The position numbers and the translations under genes were made by a program. Source: Biformimicrobium ophioploci (GTDB lineage: Bacteria; Pseudomonadota; Gammaproteobacteria; Pseudomonadales; Cellvibrionaceae). From it: a DNA stretch of 64,000 nt. Positions 38,101-45,475 of this stretch are shown piece after piece. The notes beneath the pieces were generated by a model. It was not told the origin of the DNA and searched no databases. It saw nothing but the letters and a program-made list of their open reading frames with translations. The stretch is taken from contig NZ_BSYJ01000002.1 of assembly GCF_030270605.1 (NCBI RefSeq), positions 1 to 64,000 on the forward strand. The letters run 5' to 3'. Each line of letters opens with the position of its first letter. Within the stretch, counting starts at the first letter, position 1.

Positions 38101-39615
38101 ATTGCGCCCAATGGCGTGGTGTACGATTCGGTATTGCGCGCCCCGGTAGCTGGCGCCACTCTGACAATGGTCCGCGCGAGTTCCGGTGCGGAGTTGCCCG
38201 ACACCTGCTTCGATGATTCGAAACAGCAGAATCAGGTTACCCTGCCGGGCGGACACTATCGCTTCGATATCAACTTCAGTGGTGGCGCCTGCCCGGCAAA
38301 CGCTGACTACCTGATTCAGGTGCAGTTACCCGGCGCTGGCTACGTTGCCGGGCCTTCGGCCGTAATACCGCCACAGTCCGGCGTGGACACAGCCGGCTTT
38401 GACGTGGCTGCCTGCGTTGGCTCGGCAGCCGATGCAGTACCTGCGACGACCGGGCACTGTGAAATCCAGGCCTCGGAGCGGCCACCGGGCCTGGGCGTCG
38501 CTGCACGTGATCCGGGCACCGACTACTACCTGCGCCTGACCCTTTCTGACCTGCAGCGCCCTCGCGACAGCCAGCTGTTCAATAACCACATTGCGGTTGA
38601 TCCGGTGCTGGAAGGTGCGCTGTCGATTACCAAGACGACGGCAATGCAGAACGTCACGCGCAGCCGCCTGGTGCCCTACACCATTACGTTCAATAACACT
38701 TTGCCTGTTCCGTTGAATGACCTGCGTCTGGTCGACTTTTTCCCCGCCGGCTTCAAGTATGTCGCCGGTTCCGCGCGTGTGGATGGTGAGGCGATCGAAC
38801 CACAGGTGGAGGGGCTTCAGCTAGCCTGGGACAACCTGAGTGTCGGTGCGGAACAGACCCGTACCGCGAAACTATTATTGGTGGTTGGCTCCGGGGTCGG
38901 TGAGGGCGAGTACGTCAACCGGGCAAGGGTTTTCAATGCCCTGTCTGGCCAGTATGCATCCGGTGAGGCCTCGGCCACAGTGCGGGTGGTACCGGATCCG
39001 AGCTTCGACTGCACTGACGTGGTCGGTAAGGTATTCGACGATCGCAATATGAATGGCTACCAGGACAGTGGCGAGACGGGCGTTGCGGGCGCGCGGGTTG
39101 TCAGTGCAACCGGCCTCAATGCTACCACCGATGCCCATGGTCGATTCCATATTACCTGCGCTGCAGTACCGAACCAGGAGCGGGGCTCCAATTTTGTACT
39201 CAAGCTGGATGACCGTAGCCTGCCCAGCGGCTACCGCCTTACAACGGAAAACCCGCGGGTACAACGGGCGACCCGGGGCAAGATGATGGAGTTCAACTTC
39301 GGTGCCGGCCTTCACCGTGTCGTGCGACTGGACCTGGCTGATGCGGTATTCGAACCACGTACAGCCATGCTCCGTCCGCAGTGGCAGTCGCGACTGTCAC
39401 TGCTGCAGGAAAAATTGGAGCAGGCGCCCTCGGTATTGCGTCTCTCCTACCTGGCTGAGATCGAGTCCGAATCGTTGGTCGAGTCCCGGCTGCAGGCGAT
39501 CAAGGCGCAGATAGCAGAAGCCTGGCTGCGTGAGGGCGGAGGCTACGAACTGAAAATTGAAACTGAAATTTTCTGGCGACGTGGCGCGCCGCCAGAAAAG
39601 GGAGGATGGGAGTAA
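29116..39615 (+). CDS. Giant DUF11-repeat surface protein with SdrD B-like and OmpA-like C-terminal parts
   Basis: About 3,499 residues. The start is uncertain (ATG 29116, 29119 or 29131; open to GTG 29065); all give a long signal peptide ending VAQVALA-DSF. After about 170 residues come some 17-18 DUF11-type modules, each with a K-T/S entry, ...GD.L.YT(I/V)...N.G...A and ...V.D.LP. Between 31171 and 35390 they form an A-B-C-D super-repeat present about two and a half times. Near 37745 an SdrD B-like module begins (LAGYLWHDANF..ENGYYQFDGL), then a last DUF11 module, then a second SdrD-like unit with a Ca-loop pattern (DDRNMNGYQDSGE). The final 90 residues look like a degenerate OmpA-type domain. 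Secreted adhesin/surface filament is the likely role (inference). The stop overlaps the next start. Confidence 0.85.
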   Translation: MMAGVMGLKLINKLVRNVVTGRGLVLRPLLGVLLSLVVAQVALADSFKVSDFETVPTAPPNLAGMPDGCLIDGPYMPTTDGTGRTMAPQDQLSINRSCTIRNFTCDVPLESTLNFAGVPDGTLIIFDNVCFGGNFACANVDGKASVWAVNGSDFSTVREGCQDLVIPVEKIEKRATDLTGTPISQVTVGVPFIYMLDVPVLFDPVNGTVLQSAGSLNDIQSITIQDDLSLAALGVDLRLESVTAYYEDNSGATVPMSQGSDYSFSNSGSPVNPGTLTFEILNPATLPAGAQVHFSIQVVLKDSPVNSVGTFFTNIATWEFAREINGTFYDPLPGENGVADLLSISSPDLVLTKTTSATAVNFTDQPGYSISVQNVGGTPAWNVVVEDQLPVAMQELDPTSLPITVSMGGTPLSEGTHYTLSYTSPPAAGAGLLRLELLDAAGGLAQNATLQINYSSQLNQPGQPNEPANGDVLENGAAATAWYNDASGNNNRAEFLRTFTDGTVGTDDHQDVASVEAALSGYYFEKTVANQTIGAYPATRAAPGDVLLYNIHLFNVDQNITDIVIRDTVPTGLTDSSVTTCRIDGPAAPAVVPVCTLTGNQLLVQGNGGALSLPQGYDLVVEFQATVGNSLANGAVVSNQAELTATGITSVSPAPAFYLSDDPFVNGVSDPEALGDEDPTVFTVVAPGPLSKQGPGFGSAAIGQTFSYQITVPATAVDAPLYDVRVFDALPANLEFLSASASVGAATYNLSNTGSGNNLVLEETAIGLDIPTGQQAVVTLQVRLANQIDNQDSSPAFSNTASYTYSRVQGGSQSDGSGTQDATTALSIVEPQLTASKAVTNVTQGGSIAARGGDILEYTVNLASSGTSTAFDVSIIDTLPDGLVMVPGSAEITLGGSANPVTPGVDGNVLSWGRVNGDERLDIPVRQTLTLTYQVQVNGADGGDLVNSVEVDWTSLDGAQLEERTGNDRTADAAALNNYFTTATSTLASVDVTAFTKAVVGDSWGSGIATSADTTARAGDFVTYQLALTLPEGLIQGVVVTDVLDAGLAFVDVVSINGVSGAPYSSTGVFTHGDINAGNVPVAGQTGTLTWTLGDISNAVNNDPSDDRFEIIYRARVQHGAAELPAPTPTATTLGNQASLQYAYANGTPAPALPASASVEVLQPQISALTKSGMVLPASGSLVGDGLSAATAFVVDITANTMDFSVEACNSGDAPAYGVRLLDDLPAELDESSITGLTVSIDGAPLAAADYSYTAPAARDGSITVDLNTPLDPASCVVLGYRIGFHTDIAPNQVWSNVAELGAYWSRPSLDSADAREYMALNPVAASSVWMTNTFEAQAPTKTISVSEATIGQDVTYTITVPGTPVNAALGSVSVGDTLDPALQFVSATVELNGAPLAVSAVQSGQDLSWDIGDIPAGQQAVISLTARVANTQSVNTAISPVQNLATYNYTGTAQPLTSTPVDLTIVEPELAMTKTVANITDPGQPAASGDVLEYTLTIPNGGSSTAFDVNVADLLPAQLSYVDASASAVIDANPVPGFNAVPTVSGTTLIWGRDNGDASLVIPAGSELVLGYRVNVDTVTAENIVNSALVDWTSLDGAFTGNRERTGAGCPTVTPPDTYCTGATSGLDVDYNIDLTKAYLSDSWNGDGNLRVGDTVEYEVTLALVEGTHTDLVLADTLPVGMAFVEVVRADFFGLPQGAPPVPDVSPDGRTATWTLATLTNPVDGDSANDFLTIVYRARVQNGDVLNQQPTTQALNNTVTLNYPVGGVPAAPLIANAAVNALQPLLSVSKSALTSIDGDTVIRAGETAIYTVDVANTGAAPAYDLVLEDILPAGLRQNGVTPVSASLVNAGGSFSVTPSYDNSTGTALWDFDSAGGAAIPAGDTLRVVYEVTGDGDLGAGLTLTNSARALRYYSFDDDLVPSNSSVDWREEYGPSEAATSILTTPIPGVLSKVTAQDTVAIGEQLTYSITIPETPVDVALQDVRIMDDLTATGVDLEFVSATLTGVALENLGSASNLILAQAGGINVPAGGQVEVLVTVEVLNTANNQSRVEPFINRAWYDYDTGVARLGDDATTGADANPVTIAHPELVVTKSGPASLRVGTPDNFTLLVENSGATSAWNPTLTDWLPNPAPGGMCDMQPAIQSAEIQKADGSTIALAAADFSVALTEGEPTCEFTMTLLADVPLGSGDRLSLAYEVALDDDNIHGSTLMNIAGATQWYSAAAVSDQRFGYQRQLSDGTPAVVDHEDSHEFFVESAELETRKTVFNVTTGESGATASPGDTLRYTIEIQNVSDIPLNSFSLLDELDRLNATAMFAADSLVLVSTPDGANAAVTGNGGALGTGLLEVNGLSIAPAGQAGDLLTVVFEATLVQVITSDTEVLNQAQLAAGSVIFGNSDDPLVAGVEDPTQTLISSAPQFVIEKTSEDMTGDPAILVPGDVLRYTLTIENVGSEDALEASLRDQVPANTTYIAASTFLNGAGVADVNGLSPLTAGMTVQSPGADPGVLPADPAATGTGKATVTFDVTINDVNEGTLISNQGFLNGTGAGSGAFTERPSDDPATDVADDPTVDVVGQLPLLLAHKTVAIEVDNGTASILDPGDTLRYTIVITNTGEVDATLAELLDPVPANTTYVAGSTYLNDVAVPDNTGGRTQLDVGLPVSSGDRTPPLPGAAEGVITAGESAVVTFDVMVNAGTARGTVISNQGRLSSQEVSNTLTDADGDPANGAQPTDIVVGDAQQLSITKQVAVVGGGAAEAGAVLEYLVTVKNISSVPVSGAVITDDLATAGDGVLTYVDASAYLNGLQNGVAVNGMVVSADYGASYGNLMPGEEATLRFQARLADNLAIGSRVTNTALVVWGDPQQSATAQVTIDLGGTPGIANLAGYLWHDANFSLANEGQEQVLPNWNVALYRGDVLLERVQSDENGYYQFDGLVPNMYGGLPLDNEPPYQIRFSAPGAGVNSAALGFADSDFTNGLHTIADIYVEAGRNLQALNLPIAPNGVVYDSVLRAPVAGATLTMVRASSGAELPDTCFDDSKQQNQVTLPGGHYRFDINFSGGACPANADYLIQVQLPGAGYVAGPSAVIPPQSGVDTAGFDVAACVGSAADAVPATTGHCEIQASERPPGLGVAARDPGTDYYLRLTLSDLQRPRDSQLFNNHIAVDPVLEGALSITKTTAMQNVTRSRLVPYTITFNNTLPVPLNDLRLVDFFPAGFKYVAGSARVDGEAIEPQVEGLQLAWDNLSVGAEQTRTAKLLLVVGSGVGEGEYVNRARVFNALSGQYASGEASATVRVVPDPSFDCTDVVGKVFDDRNMNGYQDSGETGVAGARVVSATGLNATTDAHGRFHITCAAVPNQERGSNFVLKLDDRSLPSGYRLTTENPRVQRATRGKMMEFNFGAGLHRVVRLDLADAVFEPRTAMLRPQWQSRLSLLQEKLEQAPSVLRLSYLAEIESESLVESRLQAIKAQIAEAWLREGGGYELKIETEIFWRRGAPPEKGGWE

Positions 39616-42600
39616 TGTCCTCTAACTCAAAATTTGGCGGCGCACTGCATCCGATCGCCGCCGCACTGGCGATCGCGATTGCAGGCACTGCACCGGGTAT
39701 GCTCCATGCACAGGGTGAGGAAAAGTCCAAACCTTGGTGGCACTTGTGGAAATTGGGGCAATCGGACGGCGATGTGGCATTCGAGCTGCGCGAGCAAGCA
39801 CCGGGTAACAACACCGAGTCGATGCTCCTCAAGCCCCCGGCGCGAAAGTGGCTTCAGGATCCGGCACAGTTTGTGGAAGCGCAGGAACCGGATGCTCTTG
39901 AGCAGCCGGAGGCTGAGAATACGCAGGCAGCGCTGTCGCCTAGCCAGGCAATGCAGCTGAACCGGGTAAAGATCTGTCGTCAGGAAACTGTGTGCCGATT
40001 GCACTACACCGCAGGGACTGAACAGCGGGCACGCCTCCGGAACTTGGTAACGCCCTTGCGCTGGGGGGCCGGGCAAACACAGTTGCCGGAGGGATTTGTA
40101 CGCAGGATTGTCGAGGCGCGTGCGAATCTGGCGGACAAAAGTAACCTGGTCATGCATTTTGTTGGCCACAGTGCGGAGTTACCCGGGATTGAAAATTCTG
40201 AGCAGTTACTACAGCAGTCATCCGCGGAAGCCAGGCGCGTGGCCCTGGCAGTGCGCGACGCCCTGAACCTGCCGAGCGAGGCCGTCACCAGCAGTGGTAA
40301 AGGCACCAGTCAGCCGGTTGCCGGCAACGATACCAGCAAGGGCCGTTCCCTCAACCAGCGCGTGGAAGTGGAATTTTGGTACGACGACCCGATGGAGTCT
40401 GCCGGTGACGGTGTGCTGGCCTGTCCGGAAAGTGCAGCCGCTGAAACCATTACGATCGCGCATGAATCGCCAACCGGTCCCTTGCCCAGCATACGCTTTG
40501 TGAACGGTGCGCCAGAGCTCACCCAGAGCCAGTTGGCCCATATTCGTAATGTGATGGCTGAGGTGGAGAGCAAGGCAAACGTACGCCTTGGCTTTGTGGG
40601 CTACACCGACAACAAGGGGCTGGAGAGACGCGAAGCCATGGTCTATGGGGATGACCTGGGTCTGTCGCGTTCACGCGCACAGCGCGCTATGGCGCTGGTG
40701 CAGCAAGGCCTGGGCTTGACGGACTCGCAGGTTGAGTTTGAGGGGCGCGGCCATGTACAGAGTGATAATGTGGTTGCGGATGGTTTTCTAGGGAGCGGCG
40801 AAGCGCGCGTCGAGGTGCAGGTACTTTACGACGAGCTGGCGATCCTGGCGGAACAGGACCGTATCGAGATCGAGCGCATCGAGCAGGAAGCGCAGGTTAA
40901 CAATCCCTTTGCCCTGAACCTGATGCGCATTACCGTTGACGGTAGCCCGGAGTACGACCCTTACCGCAATTCTGCCGACCTGCAGCGCTGCACCGATGTC
41001 GCGCTGGACGAGGCCAACATCCAGTTCCGTTTCGATAACCAGGATGCGCAGCCGCGGCTAAACGTAACGGCATGGCCGGAAACGATCCGTTACGCGGATG
41101 ACCTGGAAACGGACATTGACGAGAGCAAGGTCCGCTTCAAGAGTTACAGCAATTACCCGGCATTTATTGACCGATCTGAGATACGACTGTTCGAGGATGG
41201 CCTGTCCACCCGAAGCACGCCGCTGGCGATAATTCCGCTGGACGCCAACGGCGAGGGGGAATGGAATGCAGACCTGCAGGTGTTCCAGGCGCCGATGAAG
41301 AAACTGCAGTTCCTGCTGCGTGCCTACGACAAAGAAAACCGCTTTGATGAGACGAGCCCGCAAAGCCTGTGGCTGGTGGATCGGCTCGATTCCGCTCCGG
41401 TAGAGAGTGAGGCCGAGAACAAATTGCTGGCGGGGTACGGCGAGAGCCGTCTCGCACGCCAGACTATTCCGCTGGGTGGCAGCTCGGTGCTGGTCAATGG
41501 GCAGCAGGTGCCAGACGGGCATACCGTCTGGCTCGGTGGCAATCCGGTCCCGGTCGGGGAAAACGGCGCTTTTGCCGGCGAGCAGATTCTCGACAAGGGG
41601 CTGCATACGGTAGAAGTCGCGGTACTTGATGCCGAGGGCAACGGTGAACTGTTCCTGCGTGACGTGCGCTTCCGCCGGAATGACTGGTTCAGCGTTGGTA
41701 TTGCCGACCTCACCATCTCTGCGGATGATACCAATGGTCCCGCCGCACTGGTCACCGGTGATGCGAGCAGCTACGACAATTCCGTGCATTACGACGGGCG
41801 CCTTGCGTTTTATACCAGTGGCTCTTTCGGGGATGGCTGGCGACTTTCCGCCAGTGCAGATACCCAGGAAGGTCCGGTGGACGAGCTGTTCTCAAGCTTT
41901 CTGGAAAAGTCCCCGGACGCATTGTTCCGCCGGCTCGATGCCGACCTGTACTACCCGACTTTCGGTGATGATTCCACGGTAGTGGAAGACGCACCCACTT
42001 CCGGTAAGTTCTATACCAAGTTGTCCCGCTATGACGACTATGGACTGTGGGGCAATTTCAAGGCCTCCCATATGGACAATGAGCTGGCCCAGATCGATCG
42101 CGCGCTCTACGGTGCCAGTGGTCACTTCGAGACGGATGCCGTCACCGACTTTGGTGAAAAGCGTTTCGAAATCGACGGCTTTGCCGCTGAGCCGGGCACC
42201 ATCGCCGGGCGGGAAGAGTTTCGCGGTACCGGTGGTTCCCTTTATTTCCTCCGCCAGCAAGACCTGCTGGTAGGTTCGGAGCGCCTGCGGGTGGAAGTCC
42301 GGGACAAGGATTCAGGCCTGGTCCTTGGCGTCCGTAACCTGACCCCGGTCATCGATTACGATGTGGATTACATCCAGGGGCGGGTCATTCTCAACCGTCC
42401 GCTATCGGCGATTGCAAACGACAACCTGCTGGTGCAGAGCGGTTCCTATAACGGTCACCCGCAGTTCCTGGTGGCGCGCTACGAGTACACGCCGGGGTTC
42501 GAGGACATGGATGCGCTGGCGGTGGGCGGCCGGGCACATTACTGGTTCGGCGACCACGTCAAAATCGGCCTCAGTGGTACCCGCCAGGATGCGGGCGAAC

Positions 42601-44375
42601 TGGAGTCCAAATTGCACGGTGTCGACCTGACCCTGCGCAAGAGCGCCGGAAGCTGGCTGAAAATTGAAACGGCGAGCAGCGAGGGCGGCAACCTGCAAAG
42701 TGTCTCGTCCTATGATGGCGGCTTCAGTTTCGAGCAGCAGGCTCCGCTCGCAGACCCAGGGGCACGGGCTGATGCATCGCGCATCGAGGGCACTGTGCAG
42801 CTGCAGGATTTCTTCGAGGGGGCACGTGGTAGCGGCACCTTCTATCATCAGGAACGCGAAGCCGGTTTCTCGGCACCGGGGCAGTTGGTGCAGGGGGAAA
42901 CCATACAATCTGGGGCCAGTGTGAGTGTGCCGATTGGAACCCGCCTCGATGTCAACCTGAAGGCAGATTCGAGCAAGCGTGAGTTGGGCCTCGAGACCGA
43001 GTCTGTAGACCTTTCCGTCGGCTACCGCGTCAGTGAGCGCTGGAAAGTCACCACCGGTACACGCACGGATTCCCGCGAGGATTTGTCTCCGGTCGTTGCG
43101 CCTACCCAGACCCAGGGCGAGCGCACCGATATGGCGGTGAGGGCGAGCTACGACTCCGGCGAGGACTGGCGAGCGTTTGGCTTCGTTCAGCAGACGCTGG
43201 ATGCCAGCGGCACCCGCGAAGAAAATAATCGCTATGGGGTGGGCAGTGCCTACCGCGTCAATGACCGCCTCACGCTGGATAGTGAGTTGTCCGAAGGCGA
43301 CACCGGTACCGGGGCGCAACTGGGTGCGGACTTCCGCGTCAGTGATCGCACCAACCTGTACCTCAACTATGCACTGGATAACGAGCGCAGTGACACTGGG
43401 GTCCAGGCCCGGCGTGGCAATATGAGCAGCGGTTTCCGCAGTCGTTATTCTGACAGTCTCAACATTTACGGTGAGGAGCGCTACAGTCACGGCGATGTTG
43501 CTACCGGGCTCACCCACGCGCTCGGGGTGGACCTGTCTCCTGGCGAGCACTGGAGCTACGGCTCCACATTTGAGGCAGGAACTTTGGAAGATCCCCGTAC
43601 TGGTGCCGAGACTGAGCGCCGTGCCGTGGGTCTGAGTGTGGGACGCAGTGGCGAGAGCATGCGCCTGTCATCGGCGCTGGAGTATCGCACCGACGTGATG
43701 GAGCAATCCACCGACGAGGCCTTGCCGAACCAGGAGCGCGAGACCTGGTTATTGAAGAACTCGCTAAGCTACCAGGTGGATGAGAACTGGCGGCTGGTTG
43801 CCAAGCTGAATTATTCAGACAGCAAGAGCTCGCTAGGCCAGTTTTACGGCGGTGAGTTCACCGAAGGCGTGCTGGGTTATGCCTATCGCCCGGTGGACAA
43901 TGATCGCCTGAATGCACTGGTGAAATACACCTACTTCTACAATCTGCCAACGCCCGGACAGGTGACCCTGAAGAATACGGCGGCGGAGTTCATCCAGAAG
44001 AGCCATATTTTTGCCGTGGATGCCAACTACGATATCAGTGAGCGCTGGACCCTCGGCGCCAAGTACGCGCATCGGCTCGGGCAGTTGAGCATGGAACGGG
44101 AGGATCCCGAGTTCTTTGACAGCCGCGCGAACCTGTATGTGCTACGGGCCGACTGGCATCTGGTCCACCGCTGGGACCTGTTGATCGAAGGGCGTCTGCT
44201 GGACCTGCCGGATGCCGGAGACAGGCGCAGTGGCGCACTGCTGGGCATCTACCGGCATGTGGGTGATCACCTGAAGCTGGGAGTTGGTTACAACTTTACG
44301 GATTTCTCCGACGACCTGACCCAGCTGGACTACGACCACCAGGGCGTTTTCCTGAACGTCATCGGCAAGCTTTGA
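39615..44375 (+). CDS. Outer-membrane protein: tandem OmpA-like domains plus large beta-barrel
   Basis: 1586 residues. ATG 39615 overlaps the TAA of the giant gene and has GGAGG at 9 nt; ATG 39606 touches the GGAGG and is unlikely. Signal peptide ends GMLHA-QGEEKS. Two OmpA-like segments are visible, residues about 170-255 (LVMHFVGHSAELPG...RSLNQRVEVEF) and 292-400 (IRFVNGAPELTQ...LGFVGYTDNKG...LSRSRAQRAMALV). These could bind peptidoglycan or another envelope partner. A beta-rich linker (400-690) contains repeats of Ig or surface-domain type. From about 730 to the end alternating aromatic strands (YDDYGLWGNFKAS, GSGTFYHQERE, WRLVAKLNYSDS, LKLGVGYNFTDFSD) indicate a very large barrel. It is presumably the outer-membrane anchor or exit for the giant protein, with which it is translationally coupled. 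Confidence 0.82.
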   Translation: MSSNSKFGGALHPIAAALAIAIAGTAPGMLHAQGEEKSKPWWHLWKLGQSDGDVAFELREQAPGNNTESMLLKPPARKWLQDPAQFVEAQEPDALEQPEAENTQAALSPSQAMQLNRVKICRQETVCRLHYTAGTEQRARLRNLVTPLRWGAGQTQLPEGFVRRIVEARANLADKSNLVMHFVGHSAELPGIENSEQLLQQSSAEARRVALAVRDALNLPSEAVTSSGKGTSQPVAGNDTSKGRSLNQRVEVEFWYDDPMESAGDGVLACPESAAAETITIAHESPTGPLPSIRFVNGAPELTQSQLAHIRNVMAEVESKANVRLGFVGYTDNKGLERREAMVYGDDLGLSRSRAQRAMALVQQGLGLTDSQVEFEGRGHVQSDNVVADGFLGSGEARVEVQVLYDELAILAEQDRIEIERIEQEAQVNNPFALNLMRITVDGSPEYDPYRNSADLQRCTDVALDEANIQFRFDNQDAQPRLNVTAWPETIRYADDLETDIDESKVRFKSYSNYPAFIDRSEIRLFEDGLSTRSTPLAIIPLDANGEGEWNADLQVFQAPMKKLQFLLRAYDKENRFDETSPQSLWLVDRLDSAPVESEAENKLLAGYGESRLARQTIPLGGSSVLVNGQQVPDGHTVWLGGNPVPVGENGAFAGEQILDKGLHTVEVAVLDAEGNGELFLRDVRFRRNDWFSVGIADLTISADDTNGPAALVTGDASSYDNSVHYDGRLAFYTSGSFGDGWRLSASADTQEGPVDELFSSFLEKSPDALFRRLDADLYYPTFGDDSTVVEDAPTSGKFYTKLSRYDDYGLWGNFKASHMDNELAQIDRALYGASGHFETDAVTDFGEKRFEIDGFAAEPGTIAGREEFRGTGGSLYFLRQQDLLVGSERLRVEVRDKDSGLVLGVRNLTPVIDYDVDYIQGRVILNRPLSAIANDNLLVQSGSYNGHPQFLVARYEYTPGFEDMDALAVGGRAHYWFGDHVKIGLSGTRQDAGELESKLHGVDLTLRKSAGSWLKIETASSEGGNLQSVSSYDGGFSFEQQAPLADPGARADASRIEGTVQLQDFFEGARGSGTFYHQEREAGFSAPGQLVQGETIQSGASVSVPIGTRLDVNLKADSSKRELGLETESVDLSVGYRVSERWKVTTGTRTDSREDLSPVVAPTQTQGERTDMAVRASYDSGEDWRAFGFVQQTLDASGTREENNRYGVGSAYRVNDRLTLDSELSEGDTGTGAQLGADFRVSDRTNLYLNYALDNERSDTGVQARRGNMSSGFRSRYSDSLNIYGEERYSHGDVATGLTHALGVDLSPGEHWSYGSTFEAGTLEDPRTGAETERRAVGLSVGRSGESMRLSSALEYRTDVMEQSTDEALPNQERETWLLKNSLSYQVDENWRLVAKLNYSDSKSSLGQFYGGEFTEGVLGYAYRPVDNDRLNALVKYTYFYNLPTPGQVTLKNTAAEFIQKSHIFAVDANYDISERWTLGAKYAHRLGQLSMEREDPEFFDSRANLYVLRADWHLVHRWDLLIEGRLLDLPDAGDRRSGALLGIYRHVGDHLKLGVGYNFTDFSDDLTQLDYDHQGVFLNVIGKL

Positions 44376-44381
44376 TGGCCG

Positions 44382-44405
44382 CGCCGCGCTCCTACCAGCG
44401 CGGCG
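44382..44405. terminator. Hairpin between convergent genes
   Basis: Perfect 9-bp stem CGCCGCGCT/AGCGCGGCG with a CCTACC loop, between the barrel gene stop and the LysR stop. There is no T-tract; probably a weak shared terminator. Confidence 0.45.
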
Positions 44406-44408
44406 TGG

Positions 44409-45323
44409 TCAGCGCGCACTTTGCTGGTGAAGTTTTGTGCAGGCTTGCAGGTTTTCCTTGAGGTACTGCACAAACAGCTTTGCGCGCATGGTCGCGCGCT
44501 TGTCGTCATCCGTGAGCAGGTAGTGTTGCTCGGCGGAGTGGACGGTTTCATCAAACAGGCGAACCAGCTCGCCGCGCTCCAGTTCCCCCTGTACGTCGAT
44601 CTGCTCTACCAGGCCCACACCAAAGCCACTGCGGATTGCGGTGAGTACCTGAAAGCTGTCTTCAAAAAAGATACGCTGCGGAATCTCGGCATCTATATCA
44701 AACAGCGAGAACCAGCGGCGCCAGAGACCGTGCTGGTCGTGCAGCAAAGGGAGTTGCAGCAGATCCTGTGGCCGCCGGATAGGCCCGGTTTCATTCAGCA
44801 GTGCGCGATGGCAGGCCGGGAAGTACTGTTCCCGGAACAGGGTCTCGATCTTGCGCCCTCCGGCCTCGGGCTTGCCGTAGCAGATGGCGATGTCGACATC
44901 GCGAGGCAGCTCCTGCTGGCGTGGCTCGATGTTGGTCAGGCGGATATCGATATCCGGGAAGCGCTGGCAGAAGCTGGTGATCACCGAAACCAGCCAACCG
45001 GCCCCGATCGAAGGGGTCGATGCCACCACCAGACTGCCCTCGACGGAATCCGGATCCAGGTACAGTACGGACTCTGCTATCCTGTCCAGCCCTTCGCTGA
45101 CGCCGGTGTAAAGCTGGCGGCCGCTGGAGGTCAGGGACAGGCGATTGTGGCTGCGATCAAACAGGTCGAGCTGCAGTAGCGCCTCCAGCTGCTTGATCTG
45201 GCGGCTGACCGCGCTGTGGGATACGCCCAGTTCCTGCGCCGCGAGCCGCAGGTTGCAGTGTCGCGCGGCCACTTCAAAGGCGCGCATGGCATTCAGGGGC
45301 AGTCGCCGCCGGGTCAGTAGCAT
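44409..45323 (-). CDS. LysR-family transcriptional regulator (GcvA-like)
   Basis: 304 residues from ATG 45323. The N-terminal winged helix is typical: LPLNAMRAFEVAARHCNLRLAAQELGVSHSAVSRQIKQLEALLQLDLFDR, close to GcvA/AmpR-type LysR proteins. The substrate-binding fold follows (LVVASTPSIGAGWLVSVITSFCQRFPDIDIRLT, then VDIAICYGKPEAGG). It is divergent from the guanidino-hydrolase gene across 152 bp containing an inverted repeat, so it probably controls that operon, with an amino acid or guanidino compound as co-inducer (inference from position). Confidence 0.92.
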   Translation of the reverse strand: MLLTRRRLPLNAMRAFEVAARHCNLRLAAQELGVSHSAVSRQIKQLEALLQLDLFDRSHNRLSLTSSGRQLYTGVSEGLDRIAESVLYLDPDSVEGSLVVASTPSIGAGWLVSVITSFCQRFPDIDIRLTNIEPRQQELPRDVDIAICYGKPEAGGRKIETLFREQYFPACHRALLNETGPIRRPQDLLQLPLLHDQHGLWRRWFSLFDIDAEIPQRIFFEDSFQVLTAIRSGFGVGLVEQIDVQGELERGELVRLFDETVHSAEQHYLLTDDDKRATMRAKLFVQYLKENLQACTKLHQQSAR

Positions 45324-45343
45324 AGGGCGCCTTGGTAAGAAAA

Positions 45344-45362
45344 TGTAACCATAATGTTAACA
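45344..45362. promoter_or_regulatory. Candidate LysR operator in divergent promoter
   Basis: Imperfect inverted repeat TGTAAC-n6-GTTAACA, in an AT-rich patch 20 bp from the LysR start and about 115 bp from the divergent gene. Its spacing fits a LysR dyad. The gene at 45476 has a strong ribosome-binding site, GAGGAG. Confidence 0.4.
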
Positions 45363-45475
45363 ATTAGTAGGTTGTGTTGCATTTTTTAGGTGATTAATCT
45401 CGGTACTATTACCCTTTACCTGAAATTGATGGTCGCTGGCGGAAAGCCCTGGCGCGGCCTGTTTGAGGAGTTTCC

